DNA of 11,094 nt from an uncultured Oscillospiraceae bacterium (lineage in GTDB: Bacteria; Bacillota; Clostridia; Oscillospirales; Acutalibacteraceae): positions 1 through 11,094 of the forward strand of contig UQQR01000042.1 of NCBI GenBank assembly GCA_900543215.1, given 5' to 3'. Shown here piece after piece: positions 1 through 6,054 of the stretch. The position numbers and the translations under genes were made by a program. Position 1 is the first letter of the stretch. The number at the start of each line of letters is the position of its first letter. Under the pieces are notes generated by a model. It did no database searches, had not been told where the DNA came from, and saw only the letters and a list, made by a program, of their open reading frames with translations.

Positions 1-368
1 ATTACGGCAGGCTCGGAGCGGACGGAAAGCCGAGACCGCTCCACATCGAAAAAGCACTTGATGTGACTAAAAGGGAAAGACCGCAAATACCGTACGGAAA
101 CACAGGCAAGACCGAAAAAACCGACTTCGGCAGCGTAAGACAGCTTGCTTCCTGCAATCTGTTCACTGCCGAGATAATGGAGCTGAACGGCAGTACCTCG
201 TTTAAATATGACGACAGCTTTATATCGGCAGTAGTGCTTGAGGGCGAGGTTGCCATAGGATTCGACGATGAAAAGCTTACAGCCGCCAAAGGTGCCGGTG
301 TATTTATACCCGCAGGCTTGCAGGTAAGACTTTCCGGCAATGCGAAGTTGCTTTTAAGCAGAGTTTAA
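1..368 (+). CDS. manA: Mannose-6-phosphate isomerase, class I, C-terminal part (5' end outside window)
   Basis: This enzyme interconverts mannose 6-phosphate and fructose 6-phosphate in the cytoplasm, linking mannose use or GDP-mannose supply to glycolysis. The reading frame is open from base 3 and ends at TAA 366-368, leaving about 121 residues. The visible start YGRLGADGKPRPLHIEKALD matches the family's stretch after the metal-binding cupin core (arginine in RLG, then PRPLHIEKALDV). The rest is the second cupin half, with the typical beta-strand run EGEVAIGF and the final PAG turn (VFIPAGLQVRL). The full protein is usually about 310-320 residues, so roughly 60 percent lies upstream. A GTG at base 63 is internal and is not a start. 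The gene converges with the LRR gene and shares a bidirectional terminator with it. The family call is firm; the in vivo substrate direction is not visible. Confidence 0.88.
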   Translation, partial: YGRLGADGKPRPLHIEKALDVTKRERPQIPYGNTGKTEKTDFGSVRQLASCNLFTAEIMELNGSTSFKYDDSFISAVVLEGEVAIGFDDEKLTAAKGAGVFIPAGLQVRLSGNAKLLLSRV

Positions 369-383
369 TTAATTTGGAAACAA

Positions 384-424
384 AAAACGCATCCGCAGAA
401 AAAATCTGCGGACGCGTTTTTATT
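384..424. terminator. Bidirectional intrinsic terminator between converging genes
   Basis: The stem pairs TCCGCAGA (392-399) with TCTGCGGA (405-412) across an AAAAA loop. After one A/C mismatch it continues with AAACGC/GCGTTT. A T-run follows on the + strand (417-423), and the A-run at 382-387 gives a T-run on the - strand. It can therefore end both the isomerase transcript and the LRR transcript. Confidence 0.9.
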
Positions 425-429
425 TATAA

Positions 430-2424
430 TTATGCCAATACTCCGTTCCTTACATAGTACCAAGTACCGTAAAAATAGGTAGAACCGGTATAATTCCAAT
501 CAAGCACACCGTTCGCCACATAATACCATGTGCCATAATAATTTGTGAGTCCTGTGTAGCCCCAATTAAGTATACTTCCCTCTACATAATACCATGTACC
601 GTAGTAATTGGTAAGACCCGTATAGCCCCAGTTGAGTATGCCGCCCTCAACATAGTACCATGTACCGCCGTAATTTGTAAGTCCGGTATAACCCCAGTTA
701 AGTACACCGCCGTCTACATAGTACCAAGTACCGTAGTAATTAGTAAGACCCGTATAACCCCAGTTGAGTACACCGCCGTCTACATAATACCAAGTGCCGT
801 AGTAATTTGTAAGACCGGTGTAGCCCCAGTTAAGCTCGCCGTTTTCCACATAATACCATGTACCGTAATAATTTGTAAGTCCGGTATAAGTCCAGTTAAC
901 AAAACCGTTTTCAACATAGAACCATCTGCCGCAATAGCTTACAAGTCCGCTGTAATCGAAGTTCTGATCTCCGTCCTTGAAATACTGCCATTCTCCGTTT
1001 ATGTATTCAAGGTTTTCACCGAAAACAACTTCCGGTATTTTTGTTGCATTGTAGTGCATTCGGGATCTTAACAAAGCTTCATTATTTGAGGTTATCGCAA
1101 TATCTTCCCATTCCTCTTTGCTTCCGCCGTAAAAAACATCGTAATCCGCAGACCAAGTGTTGAAAGCACCGCTGTATATTCTCTTTACACTTTTGGGTAT
1201 AAATATATTTTCAAGGTCGCCACAGGAGAAAAAAGCACTCTCGCCTATGCTGACGGTACCATCGGGAATTGTGATATTTTTAAATCCGCAGTCTGAGAAC
1301 GCGTTTGTGCCGATGTCTTCAATTCCGCTCAAATTAAGCTCGGTAAGGGCTTCACAGCCCGAAAATGCATATCCGCCGATACTTGCTTTGTCGCCGTTTA
1401 CGGTAACGCTTGCAAGCTTATCACAATTATAAAATGCCTTGTAACCGATGCTTGTCACGCCGCCCTCAATATATACGCTTGCAAGATTGCCACAATGAAG
1501 GAAGGCTTCTTCTCCTATGCTTTTAACGTTCGACGGTATTGTGACCGAAGTAAATCCAGTGCCGTACTTAAATGCGTACTGCTTGATTTCCGAAACATCA
1601 TCGGGAATAACAAGCTCTTTTACCAGGTTGCCGTTAAGATACAACGCCGCGTTGTCATTCTCAAGCGGATTCGCGGCAAAGCCCTCAAAATTTATATCGC
1701 ACCATTTTGAAATATCGGTTATGTTTACTTTTTTAAGACTGTCGCAGCCGAAAAAAGCCTGTTTGCCTATATTGTTTATGCCGCTCGGCAGGGTCACGCT
1801 TATAATGCTGTCGCAGGTGTAAAAAGCGTTTTCTCCTATATCCGTAATATTTGCCGGTATAACTATGCTTGTAAGACCGCCGCAGCCGCTGAACACACCG
1901 CCTTCAAGCTTTTTTATTCCGTCCGGAATTGTTACGCTTGTAAGATTACCGCAAAGGGCAAATGCATGTTCACCGATATTCTTAACGATTTTCGGAAAAC
2001 TTAATTCCGAAAGACTTTTGCAGTTATAAAACGCATATTCACCGATACTGACATTTTCGGCATTGATTACTGCGGTTTCCAAATTTCTGCAATTATCAAA
2101 CGCTCTTTTGCCTATTGTTTTAACACCTGCCGGAACAGTTATGCCGGTGAGCTTGAGACAGTTGTAAAATGCCCGATCTCCGATACCGGTAACACCATTT
2201 TCTATAACTACATCTGTTATGCTGCTCCCCCAAGGTCCGCACGAATAATAATCGCCTGTTGAACCGTTGCCGCTTATTGTAAGCACCGTTCCGTTAAGCG
2301 ACCATTTACAGTCGCCGGTTGTACCGCCTGTTGCGGCTTCAGCATTTGCCGACAAACCGAAGCCTGCGGTCAAAAGGAAAATTGCCGTAACAGCCGAAAG
2401 TATTAATGACAATAATTTTTTCAT
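430..2424 (-). CDS. Secreted BspA-like leucine-rich-repeat surface protein with C-terminal Trp/Tyr-rich repeats
   Basis: A 664-residue exported protein. Residues 1-30 form a signal peptide: MKK, a hydrophobic core, then a cut near ANAEA. Residues 40-75 hold the usual lead-in strand (LNGTVLTISGNG). About residues 75-450 hold repeats of roughly 23 residues with the pattern xxIGxxAFxxCxxLxxVxIPxxVxx, which is the BspA/LRR_5 family, including the inserted segments KWCDINF..NPL and FYGGSKEEWEDI. Residues 477-664 are eight and a half 22-residue repeats (GTWYYVxxGxLNWGYTGLTNYY) resembling cell-wall-binding repeats. There is no LPXTG motif, so non-covalent wall attachment is inferred. Such proteins serve in adhesion or host and glycan contact; the ligand here is unknown. 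The ATG at 2424 was chosen because AGGAGGA (2431-2437) sits 6 nt upstream and a signal peptide starts there. The frame stays open to 2676, but that extension crosses the invertible region. No good promoter faces this gene in the present orientation. Confidence 0.9.
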   Translation of the reverse strand: MKKLLSLILSAVTAIFLLTAGFGLSANAEAATGGTTGDCKWSLNGTVLTISGNGSTGDYYSCGPWGSSITDVVIENGVTGIGDRAFYNCLKLTGITVPAGVKTIGKRAFDNCRNLETAVINAENVSIGEYAFYNCKSLSELSFPKIVKNIGEHAFALCGNLTSVTIPDGIKKLEGGVFSGCGGLTSIVIPANITDIGENAFYTCDSIISVTLPSGINNIGKQAFFGCDSLKKVNITDISKWCDINFEGFAANPLENDNAALYLNGNLVKELVIPDDVSEIKQYAFKYGTGFTSVTIPSNVKSIGEEAFLHCGNLASVYIEGGVTSIGYKAFYNCDKLASVTVNGDKASIGGYAFSGCEALTELNLSGIEDIGTNAFSDCGFKNITIPDGTVSIGESAFFSCGDLENIFIPKSVKRIYSGAFNTWSADYDVFYGGSKEEWEDIAITSNNEALLRSRMHYNATKIPEVVFGENLEYINGEWQYFKDGDQNFDYSGLVSYCGRWFYVENGFVNWTYTGLTNYYGTWYYVENGELNWGYTGLTNYYGTWYYVDGGVLNWGYTGLTNYYGTWYYVDGGVLNWGYTGLTNYGGTWYYVEGGILNWGYTGLTNYYGTWYYVEGSILNWGYTGLTNYYGTWYYVANGVLDWNYTGSTYFYGTWYYVRNGVLA
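433..996 (-). repeat. Tandem 66-bp coding repeats (22-residue wall-binding-like units)
   Basis: Units read in coding order: 996-931, 930-865, 864-799, 798-733, 732-667, 666-601, 600-535, 534-469, then a half unit 468-433. The first unit is divergent (GEWQYFKDGDQNFDYSGLVS). The inner units are near-identical in protein, and the two central ones (798-733 and 732-667) differ at only about eight bases, all consistent with recent duplication and drift. Each unit has an aromatic hairpin GTWYYV and a NWxYTGL turn, the layout of Gram-positive wall-binding repeats. The exact family (choline-binding or a clostridial equivalent) cannot be fixed from sequence alone. Confidence 0.9.
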
Positions 2425-2451
2425 TTTTTCTCCTCCTGAAGCTTTTAATCC

Positions 2452-2471
2452 CAAAAGGTGTACCTTTTGAA
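2452..2471 (+). repeat. Left inverted repeat / recombination site (surface-gene side)
   Basis: The sequence CAAAAGGTGTACCTTTTGAA is the exact reverse complement of 2585-2604. It is itself an 8-bp-arm palindrome around GT (2460-2461), as expected for a dimer-binding serine recombinase site cut with a 2-nt stagger. It lies 14 bp upstream of the ribosome site of the LRR gene and would be in its leader when the promoter is ON. Confidence 0.85.
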
Positions 2472-2537
2472 TTCCTCCGTAAAATGAGAGATTTTTCTGT
2501 TTTTTCAATATACTGTTACCGTTTTTTAAAAAAACTA

Positions 2538-2566
2538 TTGAAATTTGAAAACTTGTATGGTAGAAT
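2538..2566 (+). promoter_or_regulatory. Sigma-A-like promoter inside the invertible segment, now pointing toward the recombinase 3' end
   Basis: TTGAAA (2538-2543) is followed by a 17-base spacer and TAGAAT (2561-2566). A T6-A7 tract (2522-2534) lies just upstream, like an UP element. The expected start is near 2573, still inside the invertible interval, so the whole promoter would move with it. In this orientation it fires into the hairpin at 2581-2610 and then antisense to the recombinase. No comparably good promoter was seen on the opposite strand of the interval. Confidence 0.72.
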
Positions 2567-2570
2567 AAGG

Positions 2571-2610
2571 TAAAAATTAAGGGTTTCAAAAGGTACACCT
2601 TTTGAAACCC
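2571..2610 (-). terminator. Hairpin terminator of the recombinase gene, built on the recombination site
   Basis: GGGTTTCAAAAGGT (2581-2594) and ACCTTTTGAAACCC (2597-2610) pair perfectly over 14 bp. Read on the - strand the stem follows the recombinase stop by a few bases and is followed by TTAATTTTTA. On the + strand it is followed by TTTTACTATT. It could act in both directions. The 2-nt centre means the real RNA loop would open a pair or more. Confidence 0.65.
2585..2604 (-). repeat. Right inverted repeat / recombination site (recombinase side)
   Basis: This is the exact reverse complement of the left repeat, with AC (2595-2596) at its centre on the + strand. It sits inside a longer perfect palindrome, 2581-2594 with 2597-2610. 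It ends 12 bp from the recombinase stop codon, so the enzyme gene and its likely target site are adjacent. Confidence 0.85.
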
Positions 2611-2615
2611 TTTTA

Positions 2616-3215
2616 CTATTCCGTAAACCCGTGTTCCCGTCTTCTGCGGTAAAATGTGGTTCTGCTCATACCGCATTTTTTAAGCGCCGCCTCGGTCGTA
2701 ATAAGCTTTTCGCCCCACAGCCTTACCGTTTGCGTGAAATCCTCGGGCAACGGTATTTCGGGTCTGCCGCAGCTTATTCCCCTCAGCTTTGCGGCGGCAA
2801 TGCCCTCTGCCTGCCGTTTTTTAATGTTTTCTCTTTCGCTCTGCGCGACAAAGGAAAGTATCTGCAAAACCAAATCGGCAATAAATGTCCCCATAAGGTC
2901 CTTACCCTGCCTTGTGTCCAAAAGCGGCATATCTATAACGCAAATATCAACGCCTATTTTCTTTGTCAGGATACGCCACTGCCTTTGAATTTCCTCGTAA
3001 TTGCGACCTAAGCGGTCAATACTTAATATGTAAAGCAAATCGCCTTGCCGCAGTTTTTTAATTAATTTTTTGTACTGCGGTCTTTCAAAATCCTTTCCCG
3101 ACTGTTTATCCCTGTAAATATTTTTTTCGTCCACATTCCGCTCCGACAGGGCTAACAGCTGTCTTCCCTCATTTTGGTCCGTGCTCGATACACGAACATA
3201 CCCGTAAATTTTCAC
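2616..3215 (-). CDS. Small serine recombinase (DNA invertase / resolvase family), likely the inverting enzyme
   Basis: A 199-residue site-specific recombinase that would cut and rejoin DNA through a phosphoserine link. All catalytic residues sit at the numbering of gamma-delta resolvase and Hin: Arg8 and Ser10 in YVRVSS, Ser39 in SGKD, Arg45, and Asp67/Arg68/Arg71 in SIDRLGR. About residues 105-135 form the long dimer E-helix (LQILSFVAQSERENIKKRQAEGI). A C-terminal helix-turn-helix (TTEAALKKCGMSRTTFYRRR, about 173-192) binds DNA. The length fits invertases and small resolvases, not the large serine integrases. The start is GTG at 3215, with GGAGTG about 9 nt upstream. It diverges from the ABC operon. 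A TATAAT on the - strand at 3282-3277 could be its -10 box, but its -35 is poor. The inversion role, rather than resolution, comes from the adjacent inverted sites. Confidence 0.92.
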   Translation of the reverse strand: MKIYGYVRVSSTDQNEGRQLLALSERNVDEKNIYRDKQSGKDFERPQYKKLIKKLRQGDLLYILSIDRLGRNYEEIQRQWRILTKKIGVDICVIDMPLLDTRQGKDLMGTFIADLVLQILSFVAQSERENIKKRQAEGIAAAKLRGISCGRPEIPLPEDFTQTVRLWGEKLITTEAALKKCGMSRTTFYRRRREHGFTE

Positions 3216-3250
3216 AATACATCACTCCGCCGTATATTTTGCTGTCCTGC

Positions 3251-3278
3251 TTGACAAACGCTTAAAATCGTTTATTAT
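3251..3278 (+). promoter_or_regulatory. Promoter of the ABC exporter operon
   Basis: TTGACA (3251-3256), a perfect -35 box, is followed by a 16-base spacer and TATTAT (3273-3278). This places the RNA start about 25 nt before the ATG at 3313. It overlaps the possible recombinase -10 on the other strand (3277-3282), so the two divergent units may compete for polymerase. Confidence 0.7.
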
Positions 3279-3312
3279 TATATTGTATACTTCAAATCTC
3301 GGGAGGGTAAAT

Positions 3313-4233
3313 ATGTCTGATATGATACAAATTGAGCATTTGAAAAAATGCTTCGGTGATTTGTGCGCCGTAAACGATTTGAGCTTTCGCGTTAAAGAAG
3401 GCGAATTGTTCGCTTTTTTAGGTGTGAACGGCGCTGGCAAATCCACAACGATAAATATCATTTGCGGACAGCTTAAGAAAGACGGCGGCAGTGTAAAAAT
3501 ATGCGGAACCGACCTTGACAAAAAGCCAGACCTTATAAAGCGCAGTCTCGGCGTGGTTTTTCAAAGCTCTGTGCTTGATAGGGATTTGACGGTAAAGGAA
3601 AATCTTGAAAGCCGTGCGGCGCTTTACGGCATACACGGCTCGAAATTCAAGGAGCGTTTGGCGGAGCTTGTACAGCTTCTTGATTTTGAGGATCTGTTAC
3701 GCCGTCCCGTAGGTAAGCTTTCGGGCGGTCAGAAAAGACGGATAGATATTGCCCGAGCGCTTTTGCACAACCCTAAAATACTGATTTTGGACGAACCTAC
3801 AACGGGTCTCGACCCGCAAACGCGCACACTGCTGTGGAGCGTGGTGGAAAAGCTGCGCCGCCAGGAGAGCCTAACCGTTTTTCTCACAACCCATTATATG
3901 GAAGAGGCGGCGGACGCCGATTTTGTGATAATCCTCGACCACGGAAAAATAGCCGCCGAGGGTACTCCGCTGTCTCTTAAAAATACATATACGGGGGACT
4001 TCATCACACTGTACGGCACCGATGAGGAAGCTATTAAAAAGCTCGGTATGCCGTATAAAAAGCTTAAGGACGCTTTCAGGGTTTCGGTTCGTGACACAAA
4101 GGAAGCCACCGAGCTTATTATAAAAAACCCCGAAATATTCAGCGATTACGAGATTACAAAAGGCAAGATGGATGATGTTTTCCTTGCCGTAACCGGCAAA
4201 ACGCTTACCAATTCCGGAGGTGAAAAGCAATGA
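3313..4233 (+). CDS. ABC transporter ATP-binding protein, DrrA-like (ABC-2 exporter family)
   Basis: A 306-residue cytoplasmic ATPase that powers the permease encoded next. Motifs in order: Walker A GVNGAGKST (about 38-46), Q-loop Gln84 in VVFQ, signature LSGGQ (136-140), Walker B ILILDEP (Asp160, Glu161), D-loop GLDP and H-loop His194 in TTHYMEE. The C-terminal 80 residues match the extra domain of daunorubicin-type exporters, ending with the typical KGKMDDVFLAVTGK. The substrate is unknown; relatives export drugs, antibiotics or lipids. The ATG at 3313 was chosen because GGGAGGG (3301-3307) lies 5 nt upstream; the open frame extending back to 3283 lacks this and overlaps the promoter. Its last bases overlap the permease start (ATGA), so the two are translationally coupled. 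Confidence 0.93.
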   Translation: MSDMIQIEHLKKCFGDLCAVNDLSFRVKEGELFAFLGVNGAGKSTTINIICGQLKKDGGSVKICGTDLDKKPDLIKRSLGVVFQSSVLDRDLTVKENLESRAALYGIHGSKFKERLAELVQLLDFEDLLRRPVGKLSGGQKRRIDIARALLHNPKILILDEPTTGLDPQTRTLLWSVVEKLRRQESLTVFLTTHYMEEAADADFVIILDHGKIAAEGTPLSLKNTYTGDFITLYGTDEEAIKKLGMPYKKLKDAFRVSVRDTKEATELIIKNPEIFSDYEITKGKMDDVFLAVTGKTLTNSGGEKQ

Positions 4234-5132
4234 CAGGGCTTTTAGCGCTTACAAAACGCAACACCAAGCTTTACTTTAAAGATAAGGGTATGTTTTTCTC
4301 ATCGCTTATAACACCTGTTATACTGCTTGTACTTTATTCTACCTTCTTAAAAAAGGTTTATGACGACTCCTTCCGTTCGGCGCTTGACGCGGCGGGAGCA
4401 AAAATTTCCGACGATGTACTGAACGGGTGCGTCGGCGGTCAGCTTATTTCATCGCTGTTGGCGGTAAGCTGTATCACCGTGGCGTTTTGCTCAAACCTTT
4501 TAATGATAAAGGACAAAACAAGCGGTGCTATACACGACCTTACTATAACGCCCGTGCGTTTCGGAACACTCGGCTTCGGTTATTATCTTTCAACGCTTAT
4601 TTCCACGCTCATTATAAGCTTCTGCGCTACCGCGTCATCTTTTTTGTATCTTGCGGCTGTTGGTTGGTATCTTACGGCGGCGGATGTTGCCCTTTTGGTA
4701 CTTGATGTATTTCTGCTTACTATGTTCGGCACCGCACTATCCTCCTGTGTCAACTTCTTCTTAACCACGGACGGTCAGGCTTCGGCGGTGGGAACTATCG
4801 TAAGCGCGGGCTACGGCTTTATATGCGGCGCGTATATGCCTATTTCGAATTTCGGCGACGGTCTTAAAAACGTACTTTCGTTTTTGCCGGGCACCTACGG
4901 CACCAGTCTGTTACGAAATCACATTTTAAGAGGTACATTTGCAGAAATGAAGGCTCAGGGCTTCCCGACCGAGGTTGTTGATATGATTAAGGAAAGCGTT
5001 GACTGCAAGCTTGACTTTTTCGGCACAAGGGTCACGACAGGCGCTATGTACCTTATACTTTGCGCGAGTATTGTATTGCTTATAGCAATTTACATAGGTA
5101 TGAACATAATAGCGGGTAAAAAAAGAAAATAA
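4230..5132 (+). CDS. ABC-2 type permease, DrrB-like
   Basis: A 300-residue integral membrane partner of the preceding ATPase. Six hydrophobic segments are visible at about residues 23-40, 69-92, 113-143, 150-176, 186-205 and 270-293, the standard ABC-2 membrane layout. A large loop follows segment 1 (41-68) and another lies before the last segment (206-268). The family motif region MPISNFGDGLKNVLSFLPGTYG (202-223) is present. The start ATG overlaps the ATPase stop by 4 bp, and GGAGGTG (4216-4222) lies 7 nt upstream, inside the ATPase gene. The C-terminus is basic (KKRK), as expected for the cytoplasmic side. Two copies would pair with two ATPases. The substrate cannot be read from the sequence. 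Confidence 0.9.
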   Translation: MTGLLALTKRNTKLYFKDKGMFFSSLITPVILLVLYSTFLKKVYDDSFRSALDAAGAKISDDVLNGCVGGQLISSLLAVSCITVAFCSNLLMIKDKTSGAIHDLTITPVRFGTLGFGYYLSTLISTLIISFCATASSFLYLAAVGWYLTAADVALLVLDVFLLTMFGTALSSCVNFFLTTDGQASAVGTIVSAGYGFICGAYMPISNFGDGLKNVLSFLPGTYGTSLLRNHILRGTFAEMKAQGFPTEVVDMIKESVDCKLDFFGTRVTTGAMYLILCASIVLLIAIYIGMNIIAGKKRK

Positions 5133-5411
5133 AATAAAAAAGTAATATCAGTGATGTTTTAACCATCCCATGTTTTAAAGACTTTGTCTTTTTCACACAT
5201 AAAAATATGCCTCCAAAGGTTTCTGACTTTTGGGGGCATATCATTATATGCTGTTTTTATTAGTCAAACGATAATTACAGACCGATATTAAGAAAACAGC
5301 GGTTTATAAATGCTGATAATATCCGCCTTGTTGACCTCTTTTGTCACTCATTTTACATATAATGCAAACAGCAGATTTTTTTAATGCTTTTTATAATAGA
5401 TACCGTTTCAG
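5133..5411. other. Non-coding gap with hairpins and no convincing gene
   Basis: A small hairpin AAAGAC-TTT-GTCTTT (5177-5191) followed by TT may weakly end the ABC transcript. A larger stem is described separately. On the - strand 5347-5288 a 19-codon fragment reads VTKEVNKADIISIYKPLFS before a stop. It vaguely recalls the second half of a dockerin repeat (VNxxDxxxxxK). It is too short to call a gene but could be the relic of one whose terminator is the stem at 5201-5241. Confidence 0.5.
5201..5256. terminator. Stem-loop with T-run on the minus strand and an overlapping alternative stem on the plus strand
   Basis: ATATGCCTCCAAA (5205-5217) pairs with TTTGGGGGCATAT (5229-5241) with one G-T pair. 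On the - strand this is followed by TTTTT (5205-5201), so it could end a minus-strand transcript, but no minus gene is present. On the + strand GCATAT (5236-5241) can instead pair with ATATGC (5246-5251), followed by TGTTTTT, which is a terminator shape. The two folds share bases and exclude each other. Confidence 0.5.
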
Positions 5412-5440
5412 TTTAAAAGGTAGCGGAAATATGGTAAAAT
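5412..5440 (+). promoter_or_regulatory. Putative promoter of the sigma-factor operon
   Basis: TTTAAA (5412-5417), 17 bases, then TAAAAT (5435-5440), preceded by ATGG as a possible extended -10. It would give a leader of about 60 nt to the GTG at 5509. Sigma operons of this kind are often self-activated, so the true promoter may have a different consensus. Confidence 0.5.
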
Positions 5441-5508
5441 AGGAAAAATCAAAAGATTTGTAATCAAAATCCACGGCATATTCGTTATATAAGATAAGAG
5501 GTGGTATT

Positions 5509-6054
5509 GTGTTTAGTTTAATTTTTTCGTCCATTGACCTTAATATAAACGAAAAAAACAAGTTTGAAGCAATTTATTATAAATATAAAGGTATGTTATT
5601 TTATACAGCCCTCAACATAGTTAAAAATGACAACGATGCCGAGGATATTTTGCAGGAAGCATTTATAAAAACGGCAAAAAATATAAAATTGATTAATGAT
5701 ATTGAAAGTCGGGAAACGGCATCATTTTTAATTGTAATTACAAAAAATACCGCCTATGACCACATAAGAAAAACAACAAAAATCACAGAACTGCCGTTAA
5801 GTGAAAACGAAATCGGCATAAATGAAGACCGATTAAACCATTTGGTGTGCGACACCGAATATAAGGAGCTGATTTCTGTAATCACAAGTATTCCCTCTCC
5901 TTATAACGAAGTTTTATATCTGCATTATGCCAAAGATTATTCAATAAAGAAAACCGCAAAACTGCTTAACAGAAAGGAATCAACCGTAAAAATGCAGCTT
6001 GTAAGGGGTAAGAAAATACTTTCTGAAAAATTGTCGGAGGTGCTTTATGGATAA
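5509..6054 (+). CDS. Sigma-70 family RNA polymerase sigma factor (ECF-like)
   Basis: A 181-residue alternative sigma factor that would direct RNA polymerase to its own promoter set. Region 2 spans about 19-62 (FEAIYYKYKGMLFYTALNIV, then NDAEDILQEAFIKTAKNI, the helix that contacts core and the -10). A linker follows, and region 4 spans about 118-175 with the helix-turn-helix KDYSIKKTAKLLNRKESTVKMQLVRGKKIL for the -35. Regions 1 and 3 are absent, as in ECF factors. The GTG start at 5509 has AGAGGTGG (5497-5504) 4 nt upstream. The 3' end overlaps the next gene by 8 bp, typical of sigma/anti-sigma pairs. The gene is richer in A and T than the flanking exporter genes. Its target regulon is unknown. 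Confidence 0.9.
   Translation: MFSLIFSSIDLNINEKNKFEAIYYKYKGMLFYTALNIVKNDNDAEDILQEAFIKTAKNIKLINDIESRETASFLIVITKNTAYDHIRKTTKITELPLSENEIGINEDRLNHLVCDTEYKELISVITSIPSPYNEVLYLHYAKDYSIKKTAKLLNRKESTVKMQLVRGKKILSEKLSEVLYG

Larger units (their letters stand above)
2425..2615. promoter_or_regulatory. Invertible promoter switch (predicted phase-variation cassette, OFF orientation)
   Basis: This region between the surface-protein start and the recombinase stop holds two inverted repeats (2452-2471 and 2585-2604) around 113 bp. That interval carries one strong sigma-A-like promoter pointing right, away from the surface gene. Each repeat is a near-palindrome, AAAAGGT-GT-ACCTTTT on the left and AAAAGGT-AC-ACCTTTT on the right. 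The central dinucleotides are in opposite orientation, so recombination by the adjacent serine recombinase should invert bases 2462-2594 rather than delete them. After inversion the -10 box would lie near 2490-2495 on the - strand, giving a leader of about 60 nt to the ATG at 2424. The repeats and promoter are seen directly; the switching is inferred from known serine-invertase systems and promoter invertons. Confidence 0.8.

Noticed and set aside
433..996. CRISPR-like array
   Set aside because: The 66-bp periodic units are contiguous protein repeats with no unique spacers, and they stay in frame.
2521..2535. GTTTTTTAAAAAAAC palindrome as a third recombination or terminator site
   Set aside because: It is only an A/T tract symmetric by composition. 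It is better explained as an UP-like element before the -35 box.
2425..2676. 84-residue N-terminal extension of the LRR protein
   Set aside because: It lacks a ribosome site, runs through the inverted repeats and overlaps the recombinase 3' end. The ATG at 2424 has a strong ribosome site and starts a signal peptide.
2616..3215. Transposon resolvase or large serine integrase
   Set aside because: No transposase or terminal repeats are nearby, and 199 residues is far too short for a large serine integrase. The inverted sites next to it favour an invertase.
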